Source: Atopobiaceae bacterium (lineage in GTDB: Bacteria; Actinomycetota; Coriobacteriia; Coriobacteriales; Atopobiaceae). Taken from it: a stretch of DNA of 64,000 nt. Below, one piece after another: positions 21,541-30,847 of this stretch. Location of the stretch: the NCBI GenBank assembly GCA_022483015.1, contig JAKVOB010000001.1, forward strand, positions 1,388,902-1,452,901, given 5' to 3'. A model generated the notes under the pieces. It did not search any database. It saw only the letters and a list, made by a program, of their open reading frames with translations, and was not told the DNA's origin. The stretch's first letter is position 1. Each line of letters starts with the position of its first letter. The translations under genes were made by a program, and so were the position numbers.

Positions 21541-23511
21541 CTACCGTTGGGTGCAGGCACGGCGGCGACGCCTGATCAGGAGCGTCCCCGTACCGGCTGC
21601 GCCCGCGATTGCGCAGGTGCCAATGACGATTGGTGACGTGGCCCTGTCGCTGGTGTCCGGTAATGCCACATGAGCGGTCACCACGCTCGTCACGGTCACG
21701 TCCGTGGTGGCAGCTGTCGTCGAGGCTGGAACCACGGTCTGTGGCTGCGGCTCAGGTATCACTGCCTCCCATTTGGCATGAAGGATGAGGTCACCGGTCA
21801 CTGGTGTGTCGAAGTCGTAGGTCTCGGTGCATGCGCTGTCGACATACCAGCCCTCGAAGGTGCACCCGGATGCCGACGGATCGTCTGGTCTGGTGGCCGT
21901 GAGCCCCTTGCCTACCACCTCGGTATCCGGCGCCGTGCCGACGCCGTTCATGTCGAAGGTCACGTCATAGTCGATCAGCCAGCTGTCCAACAGACCGCTC
22001 AGCTCCGTCTGCTCATCGGTCGTGAGGTCGCTCATCCGAACGCTGTGGTTCTTGGCTGGCGCGACGTAGCGATGGACGTTGGGGTTGCTCGTGTCAGGGA
22101 TGCGTACGGCATACCAGGGATCGGTACCTCCGTAGAGCATCACCACGTGCGCCGTTGTGGTCTTGGACCAGTCGATGAGCTTGTCATGCATGTCATCGGA
22201 GTACTTCAACGTGGCTCGCTGCTCGGCGGTGAGCATCACCTTCTGAAGCAGGCCGTCCTCCATCTCGGGGGTGACGGAGAGCTCATAGTCCTTCTCGTCG
22301 ACGGTGGGATCTAAGGCCTTGGCCTCATCATAGGCATCCTTGAGTCCTTGGCGCAGGTATGAGAAGTCAAGGTAGTTCTCGCCCAGCTGTGTCGATGCCT
22401 GAACGTAGTAGGGGAAGAACGGACCCTCCTTCGCGTACGCGTACAAAGGGCTGTACTGCATCAGAGCCCAGATGTCGTCGACCTTCTTCTGTGGGTCCGT
22501 CTCCTGCAGGGTGATCTTGATCGTGTCGAAGTCCTGGTAGTACTGCCATTCCGTGGCGGAGAAGTCCAGTACGCGCATGTCGAAGATGACGTTGTCGTCT
22601 GCCCCGAAGGTATATCCGGCTTCCGCGGCTTCCTCCTTCTGCCTCTCCACCAACGTCGTCCGGTTCTTGATGCACTCGACCTGGAACTGCAGGACCAGGT
22701 CACGGTCTTCCTCGGCCTCTTCCGCAGACATGCCGGTGTCGCCGATGGTCTCATTGACGTTGCGGTAGAAGCGCTGGTCCTGCGTGCCATCGCACAGGGG
22801 GGCCACATAGGAGACGAAGGCATCTGCGTCATTGGGATACAGAGATGCCTGTACATTGGTCGCATAGCCGCCCTTGCTGGCACCCGTGAACACGCGCTTG
22901 CCGGAAAGCACCTGGCTGATCTTGCCGATGATGGCATGGAAGTCCTGCGCGGCGTTCTCGTCGGTCAGGTATTCCCAGAGGTCCGTCGAGGTGTTGGACA
23001 GGCCCGCAGGTGTTGATTGCCCGAAGAAGCGGTACTCGAGATTGATGAGGTTCGCGTCATAGGTCTTGCAGAGCTCGTCGCGGTCGTCGTATGCAAGGTA
23101 GCCGGGGTACAGGGTGTCGAAGAGCATATAGCCGCCCGTCTCATAGACGTTCACGTTCGTATCGCCCTGATAGCCCACCTCGATGCGCTGCTGGAAGGTG
23201 CCCAGCCCGGGGTTGTCCCAGTCGATGGGTTGTTCGATGGTGACCAGGTACTTTTCCTTGAAGGGAAGGGTGCCATCCGCCAAGGGTACCTGCTCTATCG
23301 GCGTGACGCTGGTCACGCCTTCGATGGCGGACAGACGCTGCTGCAGGGAGGACTCCTGGGCCTCTTCTGCGACTGCCACGGTGGGCTGCAACTCGGGAAG
23401 GTCCACGACCCCGGGGACGGGTACGATGCCCAACCCGAGCATGAGCGTGAGCAGCACAAGGAACGCGGGCCATGTTCTTGTGGTCTTCTGGTGACTGCCT
23501 ATATCTCGCAT
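21541..23511 (-). CDS. secreted S37-type peptidase with InlB-like repeat and sortase signal
   Basis: 656-residue surface protein. Signal peptide (residues 12-36, RTWPAFLVLLTLMLGLGIVP), then an alpha/beta-hydrolase domain of the S37 (PS-10) peptidase type with nucleophile motif GASKGGY (Ser212), a GGTDPWYAVR acid region and a KNHSVRM histidine. A beta-grasp InlB-type repeat (VTFDMNGVGTAPDTEVVG onward) follows. The C-terminus has LPDTSD, a hydrophobic span and RRRRR, the layout of a sortase substrate with a non-canonical LPXTS motif. It probably trims N-terminal peptides outside the cell, consistent with amino-acid fermentation. The start is ambiguous between ATG 23511 and GTG 23523; I prefer the ATG. 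Monocistronic, divergent from fchA. Confidence 0.82.
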   Translation of the reverse strand: MRDIGSHQKTTRTWPAFLVLLTLMLGLGIVPVPGVVDLPELQPTVAVAEEAQESSLQQRLSAIEGVTSVTPIEQVPLADGTLPFKEKYLVTIEQPIDWDNPGLGTFQQRIEVGYQGDTNVNVYETGGYMLFDTLYPGYLAYDDRDELCKTYDANLINLEYRFFGQSTPAGLSNTSTDLWEYLTDENAAQDFHAIIGKISQVLSGKRVFTGASKGGYATNVQASLYPNDADAFVSYVAPLCDGTQDQRFYRNVNETIGDTGMSAEEAEEDRDLVLQFQVECIKNRTTLVERQKEEAAEAGYTFGADDNVIFDMRVLDFSATEWQYYQDFDTIKITLQETDPQKKVDDIWALMQYSPLYAYAKEGPFFPYYVQASTQLGENYLDFSYLRQGLKDAYDEAKALDPTVDEKDYELSVTPEMEDGLLQKVMLTAEQRATLKYSDDMHDKLIDWSKTTTAHVVMLYGGTDPWYAVRIPDTSNPNVHRYVAPAKNHSVRMSDLTTDEQTELSGLLDSWLIDYDVTFDMNGVGTAPDTEVVGKGLTATRPDDPSASGCTFEGWYVDSACTETYDFDTPVTGDLILHAKWEAVIPEPQPQTVVPASTTAATTDVTVTSVVTAHVALPDTSDRATSPIVIGTCAIAGAAGTGTLLIRRRRRACTQR

Positions 23512-23794
23512 ATCCCCACCCACATCCCCTCAAGAAGCCGTCGCGCTCGTCTTAGGAAGTCCTTCTACTATACCGTGTTGACGCGGCATACGGACAGGTG
23601 ACGCTCAGGTACGACGCTGCCATGCGGGAGGGAATCGCTGAAGAAACGTTCCCGAACCGCCCTGATCCCTCGGTGCCGTACTATAGCGGGAAGCTTCTGG
23701 TGTCATGGCAGCGCTCGGCCAGGGTGCTCTGCAACCTCCCTGCGTGGATGCCATCGTCCGGTCCAAGCTGTCAGCACCTTCTGGGAGGATGCAG

Positions 23795-24427
23795 ATGAAC
23801 GAAGCGTTGACTGCCATGAGCTGTGATGACTTCGTCGATGCCGTCGCGGCTCGGCAACCCGCTCCAAGTGGCGGCGGGGCCGCTGCCCTGGTAGGCGCGC
23901 TCGGTGTCGCCCTCGGGTCCATGGCTGCTGAGTTCACGCGTGGCAAGCGACGCTATGCGGCCTACGAGGCCGATCTCACGAGGATGCTGGACGAGGTGGA
24001 AGGCATCAGGGCCACGCTCCTTGACCTCGTCGACTCCGATGCGGCCGGGGTCATCGCCCTCACGCAGGCCTATGCCATCCCCAAGGATGATCCGGCTCGC
24101 CCCGCGGCGCTCGAGCGAGCGACCAGGGGCGCCATATCGGCACCCCTCGAGATGATGCGGCAGGTTTGCCAGGCCATCGCCACCCTCGAGGAGCTGGGCG
24201 AGAAGGGCTCGCGCCTGCTCCTCTCGGACGTGGGCTGCGGGGCGCTCCTGTGCCGCGGGGCGCTCGAGGCGGCAAGCCTCAACGTCTTCGTGAACACGAG
24301 GGACCTCGCCGACCGCGAGCTTGCCGGCACGACGGAGGCCGAGTGCGACCAGATGCTGGCTGAGTGGTGCCCCCGTGCCGAGGCTCTTGCCGTGCAGGTC
24401 ATGAACGATGTTCGGGGAGGGGAGTGA
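23795..24427 (+). CDS. fchA: methenyltetrahydrofolate cyclohydrolase (FchA/FTCD_C family)
   Basis: 210-residue helical protein of the cyclodeaminase/cyclohydrolase family. It has the N-terminal signature AARQPAPSGGGAAALVGALG, the TRGKRRYAAYE segment and LSDVGCGALLCRGALEAASLNV. The ATG has GGGAGGA 5 bases upstream; an in-frame extension of 30 codons has no such site. It stops 2 bases before folD, so the pair is one operon. With FolD it would interconvert methenyl-THF and formyl-THF. Loss of the cyclohydrolase lysine in FolD (see folD) makes FchA the likely supplier of that step. Confidence 0.9.
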   Translation: MNEALTAMSCDDFVDAVAARQPAPSGGGAAALVGALGVALGSMAAEFTRGKRRYAAYEADLTRMLDEVEGIRATLLDLVDSDAAGVIALTQAYAIPKDDPARPAALERATRGAISAPLEMMRQVCQAIATLEELGEKGSRLLLSDVGCGALLCRGALEAASLNVFVNTRDLADRELAGTTEAECDQMLAEWCPRAEALAVQVMNDVRGGE

Positions 24428-24429
24428 CC

Positions 24430-25285
24430 ATGGCCGAGCTACTCAAAGGTGCTCCGGTGGCGGCTGCGCTCACCGAGCGGCTGATGCTGCGCGCGGTGGC
24501 GCTCAAGGCGGAGGGCGTGGTCCCCAAGCTCGCGATCGTCCGGGTGGGAGAGCGTCCTGACGACCTCTCCTATGAGCGCGGTGCCTGCAAGCGCTGCGAG
24601 AAGGTCGGCATCGAGGTCGAGCGGATCGTGCTTGCCGCCGACTGCTCGCAGACCGACCTCATGGCTGCCGTCTCCCGCGTGAACGGGGACGCCTCCATCC
24701 ATGGCTGCCTCATGCTCCGCCCACTCCCGGCCCCGCTCGACGAGCAGGCCGCCTGCGCGGCGCTCGACCCTGCCAAGGACGTCGATTGCATCACGCCAGG
24801 CTCGTTGTATGGGGTGCTCACGAGCCGACCTCGTGGGTTCGCACCTTGCACGGCGGAGGCCGTGATGGCGCTGCTCGACCACTATGGCTGTGCGCTGGAT
24901 GGGACCGACGTCACCGTCATCGGACGTTCCCTTGTCATCGGCAAGCCGGTCTCGTGTATGCTCCAGGCGGCGAACGCCACCGTCACGATGTGCCATACGC
25001 ACACGCGCGACCTTGCCGAGAAGTGCCGTCGTGCGCAGGTGCTCGTGGTCGCTGTCGGCCATGCCCGCATGGTGGGCGCGGATTACTGTCGTGCCGGGAC
25101 AGGCCGTGGTGGACGTCGGCATCAACTGGGACGCGGGTGTCGGGGCCCTCGTCGGCGACGTGGACTTCGATGCGGTCGAACCCATCGTGTCCGCCATCAC
25201 CCCGGTCCCCGGTGGTATCGGCTCGGTCACGACGGCCATCCTGGCCAAGCACGTGGTCGAGGCCGCCGAGAGGTCCCAGGCGTAG
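24430..25285 (+). pseudogene. folD: methylenetetrahydrofolate dehydrogenase (FolD), interrupted by a single-base frameshift
   Basis: FolD-type protein, about 284 residues if corrected. The first frame runs to [10 protein letters not shown] at 25086. The rest ([15 protein letters not shown] to AAERSQA) is in the +1 frame. One extra T at about 25087 explains it. The NADP-binding part ([16 protein letters not shown]) and the C-terminal [16 protein letters not shown] signature are intact. The catalytic region reads SYERGACKRC, so the lysine four residues after the tyrosine is replaced by Ala, and the usual Gln in LVQLPLP is absent (LMLRPLP). Both are needed for cyclohydrolase activity in bifunctional FolD, so this one is probably a dehydrogenase only. 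Because the gene is central and otherwise well kept, a sequencing error is as likely as real loss. Confidence 0.8.
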
Positions 25286-25367
25286 GGTCGCGCCAGGAGT
25301 GCCGTGCCATTCTCGGCATCCCAACGATACCGGTTTGTAACATGCGACCCCGCAGGCGTGTCGGTGC

Positions 25368-25376
25368 TGCTACCAT
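25368..25376 (+). promoter_or_regulatory. extended -10 element before iorA
   Basis: TGCTACCAT, 49 bases before the iorA ATG. It is identical to the element before tRNA-Leu. Confidence 0.4.
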
Positions 25377-25424
25377 CGACTCAACTGTCCCTGGCCGAGG
25401 GGGCGCGTGAGCGGGAGGGGAGCC

Positions 25425-27254
25425 ATGCATACCGAGTTTCTCATGGGCAACGAGGCCATGGCCTTGGGAGCCCTGGCGGCGGGGGTGAGGGTCGTGGCGG
25501 GATACCCCGGTACGCCCTCCACCGAGGTGCTCGAGACCATTGCCAAGCGTCGGCGCGATGACGTCTACGTGGAGTGGTCGGTCAACGAGAAGTCGGGCCT
25601 CGAGGTCGCGGCAGGGGCAGCCTACGCCGGTGCCCGCTCGCTCGTGACCATGAAGCAGGTGGGGCTCAACGTCGCCTCCGATCCGCTCATGAGTCTGGAG
25701 TACATAGGCGTCAAGGGCGGCATGGTCGTGCTTGTGGCCGACGATCCCGGTCCCATCTCGTCGCAGACCGAGCAGGACACGCGCACCTTCGCGGCCTACT
25801 CCAAGATTCCCGTGCTCGACCCCTCCGGCGTCGACGAGGCCTATCACATGATGCAGGAGGCCTTCGAGCTCTCGGAGCGGCTGGGCTCGCCGGTGATCCT
25901 TCGGCCGACCACGCGTGTCGACCATGGATATGAGTCCATCGAGGTGGCAGATGAGGCTGAGTGGAAGGCGTGCTCCCCTGAGGGCTTCGTGAAGGACCCC
26001 TCCCGCTGGGTCATCTTCCCGCGACTCTCCGTCAGGAACCATGCCGCCATCGAGGCGAGGAACGCCAACCTGGCAGACGAGCTCTCGAGTGACCCGGCCA
26101 ACCTCATCGAGCCGGCAAGCGACCCCACCTCGCGCATCGGCATCGCCACGCAGGGCGTGAGCTATGGCTACGTCCATGAGGCGCTCGACGGGGCGGCCAC
26201 GTCCCCGCGCATCCTGCGAGTCGCCACGCCCTTCCCGTTCCCCGAGAGGCGCGCGCTCGAGTTCCTTGACGGGCTCGACGAGGTGCTCTGCGTGGAGGAG
26301 CTCGATCCGGTGATCGAGCGAGGTCTCATCGCGGCCTGCGGCCGGCACCATCTGGACGTGCGCATCCGTGGCAAGCTCACGGGAGACATCCAACCCTCGG
26401 GCGAGAACAGCGTCGCGTCCGTCGGCAAGGCGCTCGCAGGCTTCCTGGGGGATGCCTCGCTGGCTGGTGCCTCGCCGACGCTTCCGGACGATGCGCCCCA
26501 GCTTCCCGTGCGGCCCCCCGTGCTCTGCGCCGGCTGCCCGCACCGTGCGAGCTTCTATGCCGTCAAGTGCGCCATGGCGGGTGCCAAGACCATCTACTGC
26601 GGTGACATCGGCTGCTACACCTTGGGCAACGCCCACCCCCTCGACATGTGCGACACGTGCCTGTGCATGGGTGCCGGCGTGAACATCGCCCAAGGTGTCA
26701 CCCGTGTGGAGCCCGACACCAAGGCGTTCGCCTTCGTAGGTGACTCCACCTTCTTTGCGAGCGGCATCACCGGCGTGGTCAACGCCTTCTACAACCAGGC
26801 CGACATGACGCTCGTGGTTCTTGACAACTCGACCACCGCCATGACGGGCCACCAGCCTCATCCCGGCACCGGCAAGACCATGATGGGCGAGGTCGTCCAG
26901 AAGGTCTCCATCGAGGCGGTCCTGCGTGGCATCGGCCTCACCTGCGTGGAGACGGTGAACCCGCTCGACCACGACCTTGCGGTCGAGACGGTCAGGCGGG
27001 TTGCGGCCGAACCTGGCGTGAAGGCCATCATCTTCAAGAGTCCGTGCGTGATGCTTGCCAAGCCAAAGGCCAAGAGCACGGTCGACCCTGAGAAGTGCAT
27101 CGGCTGCAAGCGCTGCGTGAGCCAGCTGGGCTGTCCGGCGCTCGTGCCGCAACCGGACGGCAAGGTCGCCATCGACGCGACCCAGTGCACCGGCTGCACG
27201 CTCTGCGAGCAGGTCTGCCCGGTCCATGCCATCAGCGGAGGGGAGCGCATATGA
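25425..27254 (+). CDS. iorA: indolepyruvate:ferredoxin oxidoreductase, alpha subunit
   Basis: Oxidative decarboxylation of aryl pyruvates (from Trp, Phe, Tyr) to aryl-acetyl-CoA, with electrons to ferredoxin. The 609-residue product has an N-terminal pyrimidine-binding domain (GYPGTPSTEVLE), a TPP-binding domain (GDIGCYTLGNAHPLD, then GDSTFFASGI and DNSTTAMTGHQPHP), and two C-terminal 4Fe-4S motifs (CIGCKRCVSQLGC and CTGCTLCEQVC). The ATG at 25425 is preceded by GGGAGGGGAG and starts as family members do. It overlaps iorB by 4 bases (ATGA), and paaK follows, an operon order known from amino-acid-fermenting anaerobes. Confidence 0.95.
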   Translation: MHTEFLMGNEAMALGALAAGVRVVAGYPGTPSTEVLETIAKRRRDDVYVEWSVNEKSGLEVAAGAAYAGARSLVTMKQVGLNVASDPLMSLEYIGVKGGMVVLVADDPGPISSQTEQDTRTFAAYSKIPVLDPSGVDEAYHMMQEAFELSERLGSPVILRPTTRVDHGYESIEVADEAEWKACSPEGFVKDPSRWVIFPRLSVRNHAAIEARNANLADELSSDPANLIEPASDPTSRIGIATQGVSYGYVHEALDGAATSPRILRVATPFPFPERRALEFLDGLDEVLCVEELDPVIERGLIAACGRHHLDVRIRGKLTGDIQPSGENSVASVGKALAGFLGDASLAGASPTLPDDAPQLPVRPPVLCAGCPHRASFYAVKCAMAGAKTIYCGDIGCYTLGNAHPLDMCDTCLCMGAGVNIAQGVTRVEPDTKAFAFVGDSTFFASGITGVVNAFYNQADMTLVVLDNSTTAMTGHQPHPGTGKTMMGEVVQKVSIEAVLRGIGLTCVETVNPLDHDLAVETVRRVAAEPGVKAIIFKSPCVMLAKPKAKSTVDPEKCIGCKRCVSQLGCPALVPQPDGKVAIDATQCTGCTLCEQVCPVHAISGGERI

Positions 27255-27823
27255 GCACCGACGTGATTCTCTGCGGTGTCGGAGGCCAGGGTACGGTCCT
27301 GGCATCCAAGCTCATGGCCACGGCTGCCATGGACGAAGGCATGCCCGTCAAGACGGCCGAGACCATCGGCATGGCACAGCGCGGCGGCTCGGTCTTCTCG
27401 CACGTGCGCATCGGCGAGGGGGCGCCCACGTCGCTTGTGGGCCCGGGACGCGCCGACCTCATCATCGCCTTCGAGCCTGCCGAGGCCGTGCGGCAGCTTC
27501 CGTATCTCAAGTCCGGCGGCACCGTCGTGGTGAGCGACCGGCCGATCGTGCCGGTCTCCGCCTCCACCGGAGGCCCCGCCTATGACCTGGAGGCGCTTCT
27601 CGGCTACCTGAAGGCTCATGTGGAGCACCTCGTCGTCGTGGATGCCGCGGCGGCCGCGGCGTCGCTCGGCTCGGCGAAGTGCCTGAACGTGGTCCTGCTC
27701 GGGGCTGCCGCCCATTCGGGCGCCCTGGGCCTCACGCCGGCGGCCGTCGAGCGGGCCGTGCGCGAGCTCGTGCCTCCCAAGTACCTCGACCTCAACATCC
27801 GTGCGCTCGCCCATACCGCCTAG
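27251..27823 (+). CDS. iorB: indolepyruvate:ferredoxin oxidoreductase, beta subunit
   Basis: 190-residue partner of IorA from the POR gamma family. The N-terminus has CGVGGQGTVLASKLM, followed by AETIGMAQRGGSVFSHVRIG, both family signatures. The ATG overlaps the iorA TGA (ATGA). It is translated directly with IorA and forms the heteromeric oxidoreductase. Confidence 0.94.
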   Translation: MSTDVILCGVGGQGTVLASKLMATAAMDEGMPVKTAETIGMAQRGGSVFSHVRIGEGAPTSLVGPGRADLIIAFEPAEAVRQLPYLKSGGTVVVSDRPIVPVSASTGGPAYDLEALLGYLKAHVEHLVVVDAAAAAASLGSAKCLNVVLLGAAAHSGALGLTPAAVERAVRELVPPKYLDLNIRALAHTA

Positions 27824-27847
27824 GAACCCTGCAGAAAGGTCACCATC

Positions 27848-29083
27848 GTGCAGATCTCCGACTCACAGCTCGAGCTCGTCAACCGACAGATCGAGCGGCT
27901 TCGCGCCTCCAACAACTTCTACGGCACCAGGCTCAAGGAGGCGGGCGTTACCGGCTGCGACTCCGTCGAGGACTTCTGCCGCCTGCCCTTCTCGCAGAAG
28001 CAGGACCTGCGCGACGCCTACCCGCTGGGCCTTGCCGCCGTCCCCGAGGAGAAGATCGTCCGCATCCACTCGAGCTCGGGCACCACGGGTACGCCCGTGA
28101 TCGTGCCCTACACCGCCAAGGATGTCGACGACTGGGCCATCCAGTTCGCGCGCTGCTACGAGATGGCGGGCATCAACGACAGGGACCGCATCCAGATAAC
28201 CCCCGGCTACGGTCTCTGGACGGCGGGTATCGGCTTCCAGGCCGGTGCAGAGAAGCTCGGCGCCATGGCCATCCCCATGGGTCCCGGCAACACCGAGAAG
28301 CAACTGCAGTTCATGGTCGACATGCAGTCCACGGTGATCTGTGCCACGTCGAGCTATGCGCTCCTCCTGGCCGAGAAGGTGAACGAGCTGGGAATCCGCG
28401 ACAAGATCGCTCTCAGGCACGGCGTCATCGGCTCCGAGCGCTGGGGTGCCAAGATCCGCGAGCGCATCATCGACGGCCTGGGGATCGACCTGTTCGACAT
28501 CTACGGCCTCACCGAGGTCTATGGCCCCGGCATCGGCATCAGCTGTCAGTACAACCAGGGCATGCACATCTGGGACGACTACGTCTACCTCGAGATCGTC
28601 GACCCCGAGACAGGCGAGGACGTACCGGACGGCGAGTGGGGAGAGATCTGCATCACAACCCTCGTGAAGGAGGGGGCGCCCCTCATCCGCTTCCGTACGC
28701 ACGACCTGTCGCGCATCGTGCCGGGCGCGTGCCCCTGTGGCTCGCCCTACCCTCGCATCGACACCATCAAGGGGCGTTCCGACGACATGTTCAAGATTCA
28801 CGGCGTCAACGTCTTCCCCCGCCAGGTCGAGGAGATCCTGGCGCTGTTCCCGCAGCTGTCGAGCGAGTACCAGATCCGTCTCTCGCACCTCGAGGGCCGG
28901 GACACCATGCGCATCTACGTGGAGACCGACGGCACGCAGGACTTCTCGGACGTGGCCGAGGCCGTCGCCGAGGAGACGCGCAACCGCATCGGCTTCACCC
29001 CGCTCGTGAAGGTGGTCGAGCTCGGCGTGCTGCCTCGAAGCGAGAAGAAGACCAAGCGCGTGTTCGACGAGCGTTACGACTAG
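27848..29083 (+). CDS. paaK: phenylacetate-CoA ligase family enzyme
   Basis: 411-residue adenylate-forming enzyme. It has the AMP-binding loop HSSSGTTGTPVIVPYT (SSSGTTG at 75-81), YGLTEVYGPGIG, RFRTHDLSRI, and a C-terminal domain with GRSDDMFKIHGVNVFP. The GTG start has AAAGG 9 bases upstream. Next to iorAB, it is expected to work on the aryl-acetyl-CoA made there. It may run in the direction that yields the free arylacetate (indoleacetate, phenylacetate) and ATP, or it may activate the acids. The direction is inference. Confidence 0.92.
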   Translation: MQISDSQLELVNRQIERLRASNNFYGTRLKEAGVTGCDSVEDFCRLPFSQKQDLRDAYPLGLAAVPEEKIVRIHSSSGTTGTPVIVPYTAKDVDDWAIQFARCYEMAGINDRDRIQITPGYGLWTAGIGFQAGAEKLGAMAIPMGPGNTEKQLQFMVDMQSTVICATSSYALLLAEKVNELGIRDKIALRHGVIGSERWGAKIRERIIDGLGIDLFDIYGLTEVYGPGIGISCQYNQGMHIWDDYVYLEIVDPETGEDVPDGEWGEICITTLVKEGAPLIRFRTHDLSRIVPGACPCGSPYPRIDTIKGRSDDMFKIHGVNVFPRQVEEILALFPQLSSEYQIRLSHLEGRDTMRIYVETDGTQDFSDVAEAVAEETRNRIGFTPLVKVVELGVLPRSEKKTKRVFDERYD

Positions 29084-29129
29084 GGGAGTGGCCAGCTTGA
29101 GGTATGAGGTCCCGTTCGAGGTCGGTGCG

Positions 29130-30521
29130 ATGACGTACGAGGAGTCGCTCGAGTGCCTGCACTCGGCGCTCCGCTTCGGCATCTGCCCGATGCTCGAGAG
29201 CGTCGAGGACATGCTGGCCGAGCTGGGCCATCCCGACGCATGCTTCCGCATCGTGCAGGTGGCCGGCACCAACGGCAAGACCTCCACGGCGCGCTATGCG
29301 GCGGCGGTCCTAGGTGGCGAGGGGATGCGTTGTGCGCTCTATACCTCGCCCGAGCTCGTGGACTACACCGAGCGCATGGAGGTGGCCGGACGCCCCGTCT
29401 CGCGCGAGTCCTTCGCGGCGGGCATCGCGGCCGCCTCGGCGGCAGGGGAGCGCGTGAACGCGTGCCGCGTCGAGGCAGGCGAGCGACCCTATGACATAAC
29501 GGAGTTCGACCTGCTCACCGTGGGTGCCATGGTCGTCTTTGCCATGGCTGGCGTGGATGCCGCCGTGCTCGAGTGCGGTATGGGCGGCCGATGGGATGCC
29601 ACGAGCGCCACAGCGCCCGAGGCCGTGGCCGTGACGGGCGTCGGGCTCGACCACATGCGCATCCTGGGTGACACGCTCGAGAAGATCGCGGGCGAGAAGG
29701 CCGCCATCATCAAGCGCGGCCGCTCGTGCGTGCTGGGCGTGGGTACCGCGACGCCCGACAGCGTGGAGGACGTGTTCCTGGACCAATGCGCGCGCGAGTG
29801 CGTGACACCCTGCCTGCTGCGTCCCGAGAACCTGGCAGACGCGGCCGGCGAGCTCCATCCTGGTGTGCCGCGGTCCCACGCGGACCTGCCACATGCAAGC
29901 TATGCCATCACGCACGCGCCCTCCTCGCTGGGTGATTCGCTCGTCCTCGACGTCACCACGCCGAGAAGGACCTATGCGCAGCTCGCCTGCGTGAAGCCTT
30001 CTTACCAGGCGGCAAACGTGGCCTGCGCGGTGGCGCTCGCGGAGGCCTTCCTCGGGCGTGCGCTCGATGCGGGGGCGCTCGCCAGGAGCGTGGCCGCGTG
30101 TCCCACGCCGGGGCGCTTCGACGTGCGCTCCGCCGCAGGCGAGCCGCTCGTCATGGTGGATGCGGCGCATAACCCGCAGTCCATCCAGACCTTCCTGGCT
30201 AGCCTTGCCGCGATCGAGCCCGATGCTGCCGCCCGGCCGCAGCTGCTCTGTGCGGTCCTCGCCGACAAGGACGTCGCGGGCATCGTGCACCTCCTCGCGC
30301 ACGAGTTTCCCCGTGTGTCGGTATGCCGCACGGACTCGCCAAGGGCCATCGCTCCCGACGAGCTGGCGGACCTCTTCCGCGCCGAGGGCGTGGAGCCCGA
30401 GCACCTATGGGCAGACGCCCCCGAGGCCGTGGCCTCCCTTTCCGGGCAGTCCTATGTGGCCGTGGGATCCATCACCCTCGCTGGCGCCGTCGCGGGATGC
30501 CTGCGAGGTGCCCATGTCTGA
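29130..30521 (+). CDS. folC: folylpolyglutamate synthase / dihydrofolate synthase family
   Basis: Adds glutamate to folates. The 463-residue product has the P-loop GTNGKTSTARY (46-56), the ECGMGGRWDATS motif, GVGLDHMRILGDTLEKIAGE and the C-terminal DAAHNPQS motif of Mur-type ligases. I choose ATG 29130 (GAGGT upstream) because family members start MxYEExLxxLH. GTG 29088 is an in-frame alternative that would nearly abut paaK. The 3' end overlaps the next small gene by 8 bases. Confidence 0.93.
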   Translation: MTYEESLECLHSALRFGICPMLESVEDMLAELGHPDACFRIVQVAGTNGKTSTARYAAAVLGGEGMRCALYTSPELVDYTERMEVAGRPVSRESFAAGIAAASAAGERVNACRVEAGERPYDITEFDLLTVGAMVVFAMAGVDAAVLECGMGGRWDATSATAPEAVAVTGVGLDHMRILGDTLEKIAGEKAAIIKRGRSCVLGVGTATPDSVEDVFLDQCARECVTPCLLRPENLADAAGELHPGVPRSHADLPHASYAITHAPSSLGDSLVLDVTTPRRTYAQLACVKPSYQAANVACAVALAEAFLGRALDAGALARSVAACPTPGRFDVRSAAGEPLVMVDAAHNPQSIQTFLASLAAIEPDAAARPQLLCAVLADKDVAGIVHLLAHEFPRVSVCRTDSPRAIAPDELADLFRAEGVEPEHLWADAPEAVASLSGQSYVAVGSITLAGAVAGCLRGAHV

Positions 30522-30750
30522 TGCAGACGAGAGGCCATGCTGCCCGCGGTGCGGATCGACCGATGTGGCACAGGTCGTCTATGAGCCTACGAGCTGGGGA
30601 GACGACCTGGGGAGGCGGCTTGCCGCCGGCGAGGTCGTGCTGGGCGAGATCTGCCGCTGCAACGGTGACGCCGCCTGGCAGTGCAACGACTGCGGGCTGA
30701 GGTTCGGCCACGACGGGGGACCTGCGGTCGGTGCTGGGGGAGAGCTCTAG
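30514..30750 (+). CDS. small zinc-ribbon-like protein
   Basis: 78 residues with CCPRCGST at the N-terminus and CRCNGDAAWQCNDCG toward the C-terminus, four or more cysteines in CxxC pairs that would bind zinc. The ATG lies inside the end of folC with GAGGTG upstream, so it is translationally coupled to folC. A short segment GEVVLGEICRCNGD resembles small conserved bacterial proteins often found beside metabolic genes. The function is unknown. Confidence 0.75.
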   Translation: MSDADERPCCPRCGSTDVAQVVYEPTSWGDDLGRRLAAGEVVLGEICRCNGDAAWQCNDCGLRFGHDGGPAVGAGGEL

Positions 30751-30847
30751 GCCGAGGCTGGCTCCCATGGTCGAAAACCGCAGGCAACGCATGCTGGCTG
30801 CCGCGTTGCACGACGAATCCGACCCGCGACCCTCCCCAGACCTGCCC

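Noticed and set aside
21332-21575. Small genes on both strands between the cyclo-ligase and S37 peptidase
   Set aside because: Mutually overlapping frames without ribosome sites or recognisable motifs.
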